The notes: generated by a model not told the origin, from the sequence alone. A stretch of DNA of 64,000 nucleotides from Bradysia coprophila (GCF_014529535.1 NW_023503941.1:2664942-2728941); one strand, 5' to 3'. Positions 1 through 11,763 are shown, counted from the stretch's first letter. Made by a program: numbers and translations.

Positions 1-540
1 ATTTGGGTCCTCGGACTAAGGCCGCTACTAGGGCCCTATGCGTATTTTACATACAACTCGAGCAAATTTCATCCGTTTTTCGTAATTTTTGTTTCATTTG
101 GAAGGTAATCGAACGCCGAATAGAAAGTTGTTGAAAAAAATTAAATTTGGGTCCTTGGACTAAGGCCACTACTAGGGCCCTATGTGTATTTCACATATAA
201 CTCGAGTAAATTTCATCCGTTTTTCGTAATTTTTGTTTCATTTGGAAGGTAATCAAAGGCCGAATAGAAAGTTGTTGAAAAAAAATTAAATTTGGGTCCT
301 TGGACTAAGGCCGATACTAGGGCCATATGTGTATTTTACATATAACTCGAGTAAATTTCATCCGTTTTTCGTAATTTTTGTTTCATTTGGAAGGTAATCA
401 AAGGCCGAATAGAATATTGTTGAAAAAAATTTTAAATTTGGGTACTCGGACTGAGGCCGATATTAGGCCCTTCAAAAAAATAAAATTTTTAGGGCGATTT
501 GAAATTTTTGTTTCATTTGAAAGGAACGTCGTACGGGGTT
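1..540. repeat. Satellite array, about 145-bp monomers
   Basis: Three full monomers begin at 1, 145 and 290, and a fourth partial one at 436. Each starts ATTTGGGTCC (the fourth reads ATTTGGGTAC) and contains a conserved TTTCATCCGTTTTTCG block. The spacing is 144-146 bp. The fourth copy decays after about 480. The array is cut by the left window edge, so its full length is unknown. No coding content is supported. Confidence 0.9.
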
Positions 541-789
541 TCGTAATTGCGCTATGCGCAATTTCTAAGATGTACACATTACATAATAATTTTACTTTAA
601 CTACTTTAACCGGCGCATAGGCTTACGGGCAAAGTAGGGTGACAGACGCACTAGGGTTACGTACGCAATAGATATACGGGTTTGTACGGGGCTCAGTCGC
701 AGCAAACGCTCCGACTGTTCTGATGGCTCGTTTAATTTTCTGAATGTTATAGTTTTCGGCAACAACGATTTTCTGTTATAGTAACTTTT

Positions 790-1252
790 AATCAGTTAAA
801 AAACCCTTAAAGGGTAAATGTGACGCAAGTTCTCGTGTCTACTTACAAAATGGCTGGTATCGCTGAGGGTGACGCATTCTCCGCCTGTACGCATAAGTTT
901 TATGAACAAAAAATTTACCCAAAAAATTTGTGAAAGAAAATTTTACAAAAAAATGCGTCACAAAGTGGCAGATGTTTCGGTTTTCTACCGTTTTAATTAC
1001 TTACTTTAAGGACGTACTCTCCCTATTTTAACCATTTTTCCAACATTTGTTTCCTCAACATCTGCCACTTTGTGACGCATTTTTTTGTAAAATTTTCATT
1101 CTAAAATTTTTTTGGGTACATTTTTTGTTTATAAAAGATATGTGTACAGGCGCAGAATGCGTCACCCTCAGAGATATCAGCCATTTTGTAAGTAGACACG
1201 AGGACTTGCGTCACGTTTACCATTTAAGGATTTTTTGAAACTGATATCAGAT
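790..1252. mobile_element. Foldback element, TGACGC family, copy 1
   Basis: An imperfect inverted repeat. The left arm (790-985) carries GTGACGCAAG, GGTGACGCATTC and ATGCGTCACAAAGTGGCAGA in order, and the right arm (1060-1252) carries their reverse complements. The same arrangement recurs at 3715-4165, at 34262-36568 with a longer interior, and as one arm at 37920-38165. No ORF or transposase is visible. Confidence 0.8.
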
Positions 1253-1439
1253 ATTTTGTAAGTTTTAAAACCAATATTCCATCTTCCTTAGTTCCAAAAA
1301 TAATTCCAAAAACATAATTGAAACAGTAAAATCCAACTAACCGATATTTTTCATAAAATCAACATATGCGATCCATCAGAACCATTGCAACACACCACAT
1401 CCATCCATTGCAACCGTCATCACCAAACACACATCATTT

Positions 1440-2215
1440 TGTATGTTCACACACACACACATACACTCACACAAAACATGCTGTTGTATGGCATTTGTAT
1501 GGAAACTTCCGGGAGCCCTAGCTTCCAAGATATGAGTTTTTTCCAACTTTTGAAAATTCCATTCTTATTTTTGGGCCATTATTAGCCTATAACCAAAATT
1601 TCAGGAAAATCTATAGAAACGTTTAGGAGTTTCTGGATCCTGTAACTAACTAACTAACATAGGCGATTTCAATTATCTGAAAAAACGAAATTTTGCATTT
1701 TTATCATGCCCGCACGTTAGTTAGCGGGCGTGATGCAAGTCCACTACCAAAAATGTTTTAACAAAATTTTTTTGAGGACGGCGGAGCATATTTACAACAA
1801 CTTTTTTACTTCTCCCCCTTAACTCCAACCCCCAAACTTAGATATTTGGAATCTGGGCATCAATACGAGTTCAACGAGCTATCACACGTTACTACAGCTT
1901 CAAAATTGGCCGACATATTGAACTTCGAAATATTGATGTTTGTATGAAAATAAGCAAAATTTCGAATTTTCAGATAACTGAAATCGCCTACGTTAGTTAG
2001 TTAGTTAGTTAGTTCCAGGATCCAGGAACTCCTAAACGTTTCTATAGATTTTCCTGAAATTTTGGTTATAGGCTAATAATGGCCCAAAAATAAGAATGGA
2101 ATTTTCAAAAGTTGGAAAAAACCCATATCTTGGGAGCTGGAGCTCCCCAAAGTCTCCATACAAATGCCATATAAAAGCCAATTTGTATATGTGTGTGTGT
2201 GTTTTGTATATTTTG
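1440..2215. repeat. Inverted repeat, about 245-bp arms
   Basis: The segment 1446-1690 (from the CA-rich tract to TTTCAATTATCTGAAAA) is repeated inverted at 1966-2215. Both arms contain a TAAC/GTTA microrepeat (AACTAACTAAC against GTTAGTTAGTTAG). The spacer holds the left end of the larger inverted element 1703-4385, so two elements interlock here. Confidence 0.8.
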
Positions 2216-2279
2216 GCACATGAAATTGATGGCCATGTGTGTTGTTTTGGGATGTGTTTCTTGTTGGAAATTGTGTGGT

Positions 2280-2487
2280 ATGGTTGGGCAGCTGGAAAAA
2301 TTTAGTCAATTTCGGTGTATGTTGGGCAGCGGGAAAAATTTGGTCACTTTTGGTGTATGTTGCGCAGCGGGAAAAATTTGGTCACTTTCGGTGAATGTTG
2401 GGCAGCGGGAAAAATTTGGTTACTTTTGGTGTATGTTGGGCAGCGGGAAAAATTTGATCACTTTTGGTGTATGTTGGGCAACGTGAC
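2280..2487. repeat. 38-bp minisatellite, about five copies
   Basis: Tandem units of the form TATGTTGGGCAGCGGGAAAA followed by ATTTGGTCACTTTTGGTG. The first unit (2280) is the most divergent and the last is truncated at GGGCAACGTGAC. The reading frames through it are a consequence of the 38-bp period in three frames, not a gene. Confidence 0.9.
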
Positions 2488-3357
2488 GTATATACAGTTA
2501 TATTTACCTATATATAGCTATATTTACCTATATTTACCTATATATAGCTATGTTGACCTATATATAGCTATATTGACCTATATATAGTTAGTATATAGCT
2601 ATATTGACCTACATATAGTTAGTATATAGCTATATTGACCTATATATAGCTATATTGACCTATACATAGTTAGTATATAGCTATATTGACCTATATATAG
2701 CTATATTGACATATATATAGCTATATTGACCTATATATAGCTATATTTACCTATATATAACTATATTGACCTATATATAGCTATATTTACCTATATATAA
2801 CTATATTGACCTATATATAGCTATATTGACCTGTATATAGCTATATTGACCTATATATAGCTATACTGACCTATATATAGCTATATTTACCTATATATAA
2901 CTATATTGACCTATACATAGCTATATTGACCTATATAGTTAGTATATAGTTATATTGACCTATATATAGCTATATTGACCTATATATAGTTAGTATATAG
3001 CTATTTTGACCTATATATAGTTACTATATAGCAATATTGACCTATATATGGTTAGTATATGACTATGTTGACCTATATATAGATATGTTGACTTATATAT
3101 AGTTAGTATATAGCTACATTGACCTATATATAGTTAGTATATAGCTATATTGACATATATAGTTACATTGACCTATATATAGTTAGTATATAGCTATATT
3201 GACCTATATATAGTTAGTATATAGATATATTGACCTATATATAGTTAGTAGATGACTATATTGACCTATATATAGCTATATTGACCTACATATAGTTAGT
3301 ATATAGCTATATTGACCTATATATAGCTATATTGACCTATATAGTTAGTATATAGCT
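2488..3357. repeat. 20-bp TATATAGCTATATTGACC minisatellite
   Basis: About 40 tandem copies of a roughly 20-bp unit, CTATATATAGCTATATTGAC, with a variant carrying an extra GTTAGTATATAG block that recurs as a higher-order unit. The core TATATAGCTATATA is itself palindromic. It lies inside the inverted element 1703-4385. Confidence 0.95.
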
Positions 3358-3704
3358 AAAATTTTAATTTTTTTTTAAATTTTGAAAATTTTTAAAAATT
3401 TAAAAATTTTTCAAAAATTTTCAAAATTTTCAAAAATTTTCAAAATTTTCAAAAATTTTCAAAAATTTTCAAAATTTTAAAAACTTTTCAAAAAATTTCA
3501 AAAATTTTCAAAATTTTTTAAATTTATCAAATTTTTCAAATTTTTTAAATTTTTTGAAAAGTTTTTAAAATTTTGAAAATTTTTGAAAATTTTTTAAATT
3601 TTTCAAATTTTTCACATTTTTCAAATTTTTTCAAATTTTTAAATTTTTTTAAATTTTTTAAATTTTTTAAATTTTTTAAATTTTTTAAATTTTTTAAATA
3701 TACT
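3358..3704. repeat. Low-complexity AT tract
   Basis: Almost only A and T, in short quasi-repeats of TTTTCAAAA and AATTTTTTA. No gene or regulatory site can be supported. Confidence 0.9.
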
Positions 3705-3714
3705 AATTCTTCCA

Positions 3715-4165
3715 AAAGAACTGATATCAGTCAAAAACACTCAAAAGAGTAAAAGTGACGCAAGTCCCTGTGCATACTTCCAAAACAACTGATATCGCTG
3801 GAGGTGACGCATTCTCCGCTTGTACGCAAAAACTGTAACAGCAAAAATTTGACCAAAGAAATTCTAGAAACAAAATTTTACCAAAAAAAATTTTGCGTCA
3901 CAAGTGGCAGAGTTGAGGAAAGTACTTTTAAGAATTTTTTTTTAAAAAGGCAAGAATACGTCCTAATACGTCCGAATCATCTGCCACTTTGTGACGCAAA
4001 ATTTTTTTTGGTAAAATTTTGTTTCTAGAATTTCTTTGGTCAAATTTTTGCTGTTACAGTTTTTGCGTACAAGCGGAGAATGCGTCACCTCCAGCGATAT
4101 CAGTTGTTTTGGAAGTATGCACAGGGACCTGCGTCACTTTTACTCTTTTGATTGTTTTTGACTGA
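3715..4165. mobile_element. Foldback element, TGACGC family, copy 2
   Basis: The left arm starts GAACTGATATCAGTCAAAAA and contains AAGTGACGCAAGTCC, GGTGACGCATTCTCCGC and TTTGCGTCACAAGTGGCAG. The right arm (3985-4165) is the inverse. It is related to 790-1252 by the same order of motifs. It is nested in the 1703-4385 element. No ORF. Confidence 0.8.
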
Positions 4166-4385
4166 TATGGAAGAACCAGAATTTCTAAATTCAATATCTC
4201 GGCCAATTTTGAAGCTCGTTGAACTCGTATGGACGCCTAGATTTTGAACATCTAAGTTTGGGAGCCATTGGAGCCAAGGGGGAGTCAAAAAAATGCTAAA
4301 AATGTGCTCCGCCGTCCTCAAAAAAAAATTAAACTTTTTTGGTAGTGGACTTGCGTCACGCCCGCTTACTAACGTGCGGGCATGA

Positions 4386-4990
4386 TTGTCTTCGGCAATT
4401 GCCTAAAATCGATGGTATTTTACGACAATTTTTATGGTAAAGTGGTGTACACCCATGATAACGACTCTCACAGAGGCGAGAAAAATTTGGGGTGATTTAG
4501 TTTACACAATTTTATAAGCAGTGCACATAAATGATTGGCTCGTATTTCATTTACGGCTTCGGCCTAAGAGACCGTTATATTGAATATTTTTACATGCTTC
4601 AGTTGTAACCTTGTTCTGTCATAGTTATTTATGAAACAAGAATGATTTGGAGGTATTTTATCGAACTAGATGCCGATTGTTATGGCTGACGATGTGTTTT
4701 TTTTTCATGAAAATAATGAATCTCTTGACTAGAATTGGGTTAATTTGTGGTGATTTTGACATTACAGTAGATAAAGTCTTGCTGCTAACAACTTAGTCAT
4801 TTAAAACGTCAGTTGCGATAGTTAATTAGGATTTGAAAATTGCAAGAGATTTTGAAAAACATTTCCACTGTATGGAAAAAGATGGCGCCCCACTCATTCC
4901 TGAAATATTCCATGGATGGCATTTGCTTCGAATTATTTTTTATTTCATTGACAAATCGATTAATCGACAAATTACAATCACGCCGTTAAC
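4386..4990. other. Spacer and DHCR24 3' flank
   Basis: No ORF, repeat family or RNA gene is recognised between the composite element and the sterol reductase stop codon. Part of it probably carries the 3' UTR of the minus-strand gene, but I cannot place its polyadenylation site with confidence. Confidence 0.4.
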
Positions 4991-7900
4991 TTAGTCTCGA
5001 ACATTTTTATTCACTTTGCCAAACACTTCGGGAAAGGCCGATTTACAGTCATATTTTGTGCGCATTTTATCGTACAGGCTGTGATCAAACATTTGCCGAA
5101 ATTCGTCTTCCGTTCTGTACGTATCTGAAACGAAATATCACCGCTAGGTCAGACATCATCGGTCAACAAATAATTTTGACTTTCTATTCCATCGAATGAA
5201 CGTTCCGAGGCTATGAGGCCATATTCTAGGGGTATACAGTCCTCGGATAGTGCCATACTCTGTTCTGCCATGACCTTATCAAGAAGAGGTTTTTATCACT
5301 CACCTGCATACAACATTTGAAAACCATCACAATCCGCCACTAGACTCTCAATCCGGCGCGTAACTGGCTTAGCATCAAATCTACGTTGCGGGACACCGTA
5401 GATGCCAATGTCCACATACATTTGCGAAGTCTCAGTTTTCGGATGCACCATACCCGGATCGTTGGGTAAGTGGAACGGACACAGCCAGATCGGGTACACT
5501 TGAACGGCATCATCGATATCGCGCAGACATTGTTCCATTTTACTGATCGGCACGAGCATATCTTGAATTATGTGATTCTCTTCGTACAGTTTCTTGATCG
5601 CAGCGGTTTGAGTTATCTTCAGCAGGGAAACTTTAACGGGCATCAACCATCCGAATAGGTAACGGAACAAAATGTTGTTACCGAAGGGAACGATGTCCTT
5701 GAAATCAAATTGAATCGTTAAATGGATGAGATGTAAAAATGTTTGAGTTTTCATGCGTTTATTGACCTCGGCATTGCCTCGGATTAACAAAATTCACACA
5801 AAAATAATCACCTGCAACTCCCAAAATATCGACCGGGAGTGTCTGTGGAAATAGTCTTTTAGCGGGATGTATTCAACTATTTGCTTGTTCGATTTCATCA
5901 TGTTGCGTACGTGAACAAAGAACCATGGCTTGTACCACTTGCCTATTTCGTTTATCTTTAAAAATAAAATGTCAATGAATGGCACTAGAAGGGCGAATGA
6001 TGCGTCCCATCTGTCAAAATTGGAGGCAATGAATATCGAACGGACTTAAAACGGAGATTTCCATTTTAAGTGTTCGCGTTCCTGACGCAATGTTCTAAGT
6101 GTTCGCGTGACATAAAGTATCTACTCATTCTAAAGTAAGTTAGCAAAGGTAGTAAGTAAGTTAGGCATTGTCAAGTAATGGCGCTTGGTCAACATCACTG
6201 CTTCTAGCCTCGAAATTTGACAATTGTCAATTTAGTGTCCACGCTAGGAGCAGTGCTGCGTCAAGATATGGCGTCAATTATAGGATTAGCCATTGATTGG
6301 GTTGAGTATACTGGTATTCACCAGCGACGCGACAGAATACTCTTTGGATGACCTCCAGTGCAGCTTCTTCATACTTTACTTGGTGTAGCCACAATCATTT
6401 CAGTAGAATTGATGAATTGTGTTGAATGAAATGTTGGAAAAATCCAGTTCATTCAACACTGCGGAAAATCTTTTGAAATTGAAGGTGCTGCACTGAAGCA
6501 ACATTGCGCTGCACTCGGATACACCCGATAATGTATTATCTGCTATCTGTTTTGAATACGTTGCATTTTCGTACTTACGTCGTCCTTGTTGTAATTGACC
6601 AAGGTTTTATATGAAGAGGTTACACCAATCGATGGGGCCGTCATCGCAAAAATACACCCAACTTTGCTGTAATTTTCATACAAAATTGTAGCACAATTTC
6701 AGTTCAGTTGAAGTTGAAGAGTACTGAAATGCAGTTAGTTACCGATAGCCGCCATGTTCTTTTTTACGATGCGGCCCCAGTGAAAAATGGCGATCGGCGT
6801 AACCTCCCCATATAAAACCTTGTTATTCACCATGTCGCAAAGTCAATGATTCAGTAATTACTACGTAAAGTCAACCAGTCGGTGAAATGAAACTGATACA
6901 AAATGTATGAGCCATCTGTCAAAATTTTCAGCCCATGTGAAAAAGTGGATGAGAAATGCATTTCACCGACTGGTCATCTAACTTCAATAAAAGAAAAACC
7001 TTTTCATAATCCACTTCGTTATCGTTAACTTTTACTCCTGTCATGACCACAGCCTCGTCTAATCCAAACTGCAGCGCCTCAACGAAGCAATTGCTTTTGT
7101 TTTTGGACGCTTCGTCAAATTTTCGACATAAATTTCGTATCCCTCGCACGGGCTCATACTTTAGTCGAATGTATTTAGTCGCTGGAATAATTTTGATTTC
7201 CACAGCCGTTAAGAATCCAAGCGTTCCGTAACTCCAAGGTACCGCATAAAATAGATCCGAATTTTCGTGTTTCGAACAAGTAATCAAACTGCCGTCGGCC
7301 AGCACCAACTCATACGACTCGCAAATATGTTGAAACAAACCGTAAATGTGCGACGATGATTCGATTCCCGTTCCCATCACTAGTCCACCGACAGTAAGAT
7401 CATCCAGTTCCGGCACAATTGCAATAGTCCAACCTAATTTCGCTAACGTTGCCGATATTTGACCCATATTCACCAAGGGTTCGACACGAATGACACCGCG
7501 CTTTAGGTCCACCTCCAAAATGTCGATGAGATTACAGTCGATTTGGGTAAAGTGTCGTTTGTACAAAGGTCGGCGAAAGCTCATCGTTTGCCAACCGGGA
7601 CGAGCTGTACACATTTTGGTTTTCATGCCAGACTTCCGCCAGTCGTTTACCTGCCAAAAACAAGTTTGTCAAAAGCAATATATGGTTGGTTGGTACAGAC
7701 GGTAGTCATGTTCTTGACAAGTCGAATGATGTTATGAATGACAAGAGTCATATACAAAGGACGTCCTTAATTCTCAAGTGCTGCCACCTTATTTAGCTCA
7801 GCTGAATACGGACAAAGGCAGAAGTTTTTGGCGAGAAAAGCTTTAAGTTTCGCATGTGTGACATATAGTGGTGAAATAGCAGTGCTGCTTTTAGCTTTTG

Positions 7901-8532
7901 GGCGCCATAGGGCAATTGGAAAAATAGGGGCCAATTTAGTAAAGCTAAATTTTTTTAAGGACCTCGGGCGCCATTTTCATTCGCTCCACTTCGGGCGCCA
8001 CGGGCATTTGCCCATTTGGCCCATATGGAAAAGGCCGCACTGTAAGAAAGAGGAATCAGATGACTCGCATATCTATTTTGTCACATAGGCCTAATGAATA
8101 CGTCCTTAAGTATGGTTTCCACTCAAAAAAAGTTCTCCGTTTTGCCAAAATTTAATTATTTTTGTTCCGTTTACTTGACAGAAATCAAGTGTTTCGGACA
8201 CTCTCCAAAATGATGACTTGAATGGCCCTACACGTATCATCCACACTGATATAAAATTATCAATTGTTGCCAGACAAAGTACAAAACAAAATAATTTCTA
8301 TTTCCACTTATCACTCCAATCAAAATCAGTTTAATCGCCTCACCTGGCTCTGAATCTTTTTCACTTTGCTATCATGTTTCTTTGGAGCGGTGTTCAACCG
8401 AAAAACGATTACATTACGGACATAGTAGAATAGATTGTACACAAATGATATCGGTAGCAGGAAGAAACAGACGAACACCCAACGATAATCGATTAAAATT
8501 ATTTCCAGCAAAGACCGGCTTTTTGTCGACAT
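4991..8532 (-). CDS. DHCR24: Delta(24)-sterol reductase (DHCR24/seladin-1 type)
   Basis: FAD-dependent oxidoreductase that reduces the C24-C25 double bond of sterol side chains at the endoplasmic reticulum. Exons on the minus strand: 8344-8532, 7000-7650, 5812-5955, 5304-5697, 4991-5124. All introns are GT-AG and phases close (0,0,0,1), giving 503 aa against 516 in human. Residues about 17-45 form the N-terminal membrane segment ([15 protein letters not shown]). The FAD-binding PCMH domain follows, with VRVEP-like and [16 protein letters not shown] (about 149-164) motifs. The C-terminal half has [28 protein letters not shown] and the terminal AFPEVFGKV. Similarity to the vertebrate family is strong along the full length. 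The exon 2 donor (AAG|GTTTTT) is weak. Drosophila lacks this gene; in plant-feeding insects it serves phytosterol C24 dealkylation to cholesterol, so that role is likely here. Confidence 0.95.
6874..6976. mobile_element. Short hairpin MITE in DHCR24 intron 2
   Basis: Terminal inverted repeats ACCAGTCGGTGAAATG and CATTTCACCGACTGGT enclose about 65 bp. It lies wholly within the intron between exons 2 and 3 of the sterol reductase and just beyond the exon 2 donor. No clear target-site duplication is visible. Confidence 0.65.
7880..8042. mobile_element. hAT-like MITE, CAGTGCCGC family, copy 1
   Basis: 163 bp from CAGTGCTGCTTTTAGC to GGCCGCACTG. It aligns over its whole length with 43618-43781 and 61112-61276. 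It lies in intron 1 of the sterol reductase gene. Flanks TGAAATAG and TAAGAAAG are only partly alike, so this is the oldest-looking of the three copies. Three ORF-like frames across it are not coding. Confidence 0.85.
8100..8225. mobile_element. MITE of the CTTAAGTATGGTTTCCACT family
   Basis: Begins CTTAAGTATGGTTTCCACTC followed by an A-rich run and AGTTCTCCGTTTTG. The same terminal motif, in either orientation, occurs near 11170-11195, 17195-17215, 42815-42840 and 45895-46075, often with an internal GTTTACTTGACAG. It lies in intron 1 of the sterol reductase. The right end is poorly defined. Confidence 0.55.
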
Positions 8533-8932
8533 TTTTTTAAATGAAATTTATTTCAGTCGCTCTATCATCCGATGTTTACAGAGCGAATGTACCAACAGCA
8601 CTGACCGGCTGACCAGCTGATGACCGTGTATGGCACAGCTGACGATAACGTGTCTGCATACCCATACACTGCACTGATGGTCTTATAGCGTTATCGTTTT
8701 ATTGTAACCTAATGAATTTCCACCCAGAATAAGTTAGGATCCTAATAGCAAACAGATTTCGCCATGGACAATTTCACTTTTTCAAACCTCACAGCTCCAC
8801 CTTCATTCCATATACATTTTCCCTCATTTTCAGTAATGGAACGCACTCAGCCATTGCTAACAGATTTCTGTCGTTTCGCCCGTAATGTTACACGACGTCA
8901 ACGCCACCATGACAACTCTCGAGTTCATCTTA

Positions 8933-9077
8933 GGGGCCATACATAAAGTACGTACTCACTTAGGGGGGAGGGGGGTGTCTAAAATTTGACCGTTTTATAT
9001 GGAAAAAAGCGTACGAAACGGGGAAAAGGGGGTCAAAAAACTCCTGTACACCGCGTACGTACTTTATGTACGGCCCC
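8933..9077. mobile_element. MITE with GGGGCC(A/G)TACATAAAGTACGT inverted ends
   Basis: 145 bp with termini GGGGCCATACATAAAGTACG and CGTACTTTATGTACGGCCCC. Both sides are flanked by TTA, which could be a 3-bp target-site duplication. The interior contains a G-run (GGGGGGAGGGGGG). No ORF. Confidence 0.85.
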
Positions 9078-9110
9078 TTAGTAAGGTGTATACTTTCATT
9101 GATTTGTAGA

Positions 9111-10063
9111 GAGGGATTCTTTTGAAAAACAGCCTACCGAAATCGGACGCATTTTCCAGTGGACTTTTTTATATGTGCCTAGAAAGGACTTCGACCCTAG
9201 AACCCAAAACCACTTTCAAAAAAATTCTTCGAAGCTTTTGTGACTGGTGAAAGGTGATCAAAAACCGAAAACTTGCACTTTTCTTACCAAAATTTCTCCG
9301 GGTACACGAGCCGTACATGGTCTTGTGTGGTGTCATTAGGAAGGTAATCACATGTACTATTGAGCCGAATAGAGACTCATTGGTTTTAAAATTAATCCAC
9401 ACTGAAATATGTGCAGTTGAAGTTTTCAACCGAAAACTTGCACTTTTCTTACCAATATTTCTCCAGTTACACGAGCCGTACATGGTGGTGTGGGGTATCA
9501 TTTGAAAGGTAATTTTGTGTGCTTTTGGGCCAAATAGGGTCTTATGGGGTTTGGATGCATATGCGATGAAATATGAGAAGTTGAAATGTTTAAGTGCCCA
9601 TATATCATCGTATATGCATCCAAACCCCATAAGACCCTATTTGGCCCAAAAGCACATAAAATTACCTTTCAAATGATACCCCACACCACCATGTACGGTT
9701 CGTGTAACTGGAGAAATATTGGTAAGAAAAGTGCAAGTTTTCTGTTGAAAACTTCAACTGCACATATTTCAGTGTGGATTAATTTTAAAACCAATGAGTC
9801 TCTATTCGGCTCAATAGTACATGTGATTACCTTTCTAATGACACCACACAAGACCATGTACGGCTCGTGTACCCGGAGAAATTTTGGTAAGAAAAGTGCA
9901 AGTTTTCGGTTTTTGATCATCTTTCACCAGTCACAAAAGCTTCGAAGAATTTTTTTGAAAGTGGTTTTGGGTTCTAGGGTCGAAGTCCTTTCTAGGCACA
10001 TATAAAAAAGTCCACTGGAAAATGCGTCCGATTTCGGTAGGCTGTTTTTCAAAAGAATCCCTC
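9111..10063. mobile_element. Long foldback element (953 bp), GAGGGATTC ends
   Basis: Two arms of about 458 bp (9111-9568 and 9606-10063) mirror each other around 9587 with a 37-bp loop and few mismatches. The end is GAGGGATTCTTTTGAAAAAC. AGA flanks both sides. Each arm holds an internal tandem duplication (the block around GGTAAGAAAAGTGCAAGTTT occurs twice). Frames of 153 and 139 codons on the two strands are mirror images of each other and reflect the palindrome, not two genes. Related single ends lie at 47009-47070 and 50205-50311. Confidence 0.9.
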
Positions 10064-11642
10064 AGAAGAACTCTGAGGATGAGTGGAACGTTTTTAAATG
10101 CACTCAGTTTCACCTCTATATTGAGGGAAGAATGTTTAGCAACAAGCAAGACAAAATTTGGAAATATTATCGTAGACGTCTGATAGGCATCCCCGGTAGT
10201 TAGTAGTTAGATCCGGAAACTACTTATGTAACCTTATGTTACCTTATGTTTTGCTGATCAACGAAGAAGATAACAAAATCGGACATCAGACATATCATGG
10301 TTCGTGCGGGCTTTCTGCTTTCGCCACTAATACCAACAATCGGTTCGTTTTATAGATATATATGGCCCATACACACACTGATCGAGCATACTATGTCGTT
10401 ATATATCTCTCCGTTGTAGTTGATACGTCCGTATCTTCTATGGGAGTAATAGTTTGTGGAAGAAAACGGTTACAAAGAAAATGATGGAGTACTTGTTGTT
10501 TTGGGGGGGGGATATGATTTAAAGAGATCAAACTTGAATCATTCACAACTTCACGTTGGCGTAATATATTTTATTTCACCACTGTTGACGCCTGGTAACT
10601 ACTAATTCTTTTTAGCCTCACAGGCTTCATTTCCACTTACCAAAAAAATACTCCGTGTGATAGACAAAATTGATTTTTTTCAATTTTTCTTTTTTTGATA
10701 TCTTTAGATTCATCAGTTAGGGTGATCATTTCTGATCAATGCACACAGATCATGGGATCCTTTGGCTACCCTGTCATCATTAAATCTTGACGGCCTTCAT
10801 CTTCTTCTCAACCTATTGCCTTACGCTCTACACGGACCACTCCAGGCGAGCAAACTGATCCCTATGATTAGTTACCACAGCTGTCACTTTGTTTCACTGG
10901 TATGCGTACGCTACGCAGTGTGAGGTTATGACGAGCACCGTATCATTAGCCGCTCGAAAACGTTGGTTTATTGGGTTTATTGCGAGAACTTTACCGGCGA
11001 CCGTGGCACTTCATAACTCAGATTTAGTCAACAGAAACGTTTTTCTGGTCAGTTCTGACTACAAAAAGTGTAATTAATTTCAGACACAGAAACAAAACTC
11101 TTGTTGACGTTTGCAGTGTTGCCAGCCTTGATATCTTGCTTTCTCATGGCTCAAACATGGAGCACTTTTTGTTAAGTGGAGACCGTACTTTAAGGTGGTC
11201 TGACAGTCATCCGTCTTCATTACGTTTTGCCTCCGCATTCGTGACAGTTCAAACAGTAGGACTAACTTGTGGTGCGTTGTTTGAAATGTCAACTGACGGA
11301 GGCGAAACGAAGTGTAAACAGATGACTGTGAATTCAACTTTACTGTTTATGAGCAACATGGTATTTGATGGTGCGATGGTGAATCATTGTTGAATTGCAT
11401 ACGCTACTCTGATGCCATTGCCATATTTTGTGAAACTTGTGACCGTTCCAATAAAAATTCTTGATGCCGCACAGAACCGGCACTAGCAGGATCCACAACT
11501 TTGTAGATACACAGATATTGGCAACTCAATTATATGATTTTGCGGATATGGTCGAAGATGCGATATTCCTTGTCCCCGACTAGGGCTTTACACGGCGAGA
11601 CACTCAAAATGCCACAAAACTTTTATTTTTATTGTGTGAAGT
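10064..11642. other. Intergenic, fragments of MITEs only
   Basis: No gene is supported. A G-run (GGGGGGGG) occurs at 10503-10510. A stretch around 10610-10700 resembles the CTTAAGTATGG MITE family in its GATAGACAAAATTGATTTTT core, and 11160-11215 contains its terminal motif. The short ORFs across 10889-11393 lack recognisable similarity and overlap these repeats. Confidence 0.5.
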
Positions 11643-11700
11643 AGAGAAATGATAACAGATGGCGCTGTTGCCGCCCTACGCCATCTGTTATCATTTCTCT
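11643..11700. repeat. Perfect 22-bp hairpin, AGATGGCG family
   Basis: Arms AGAGAAATGATAACAGATGG plus CG and its exact complement at 11679-11700 enclose a 14-bp loop. The same AGAGAAAT-TATAACAG-TGGCG ends bound a longer copy at 62259-62396, and single ends occur near 56150-56180 and 58110-58140. It is probably a minimal MITE. It lies 64 bp past the stop codon of the minus-strand receptor gene. Confidence 0.85.
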
Positions 11701-11763
11701 GGTGTGAAGTGGAGGGTTACACATCTACTTTGCATTTCAGCTGATATAAGTCTGAAAAGGCGT

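Larger units (their letters stand above)
1703..4385. mobile_element. Large composite inverted-repeat element
   Basis: The left end reads ATCATGCCCGCACGTTAG and the right end is its near reverse complement (CTAACGTGCGGGCATGAT with one mismatch). Similarity continues inward for about 225 bp, including TTTTTGAGGACGGCGGAGCA at the left and its complement at 4305-4324. The interior holds minisatellites and foldback copy 2. No transposase ORF is visible, so it is non-autonomous or has been expanded by tandem repeats. Confidence 0.65.

Noticed and set aside
790..4165. Regularly spaced TGACGC motifs as a CRISPR-like array
   Set aside because: The motifs are inverted about hairpin centres with variable spacing; this is a eukaryotic foldback transposon family.
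9169..10005. Two long frames (153 and 139 codons) on opposite strands as a pair of genes
   Set aside because: They are mirror images produced by the palindrome 9111-10063 and contain internal repeat units; no homologous domain.
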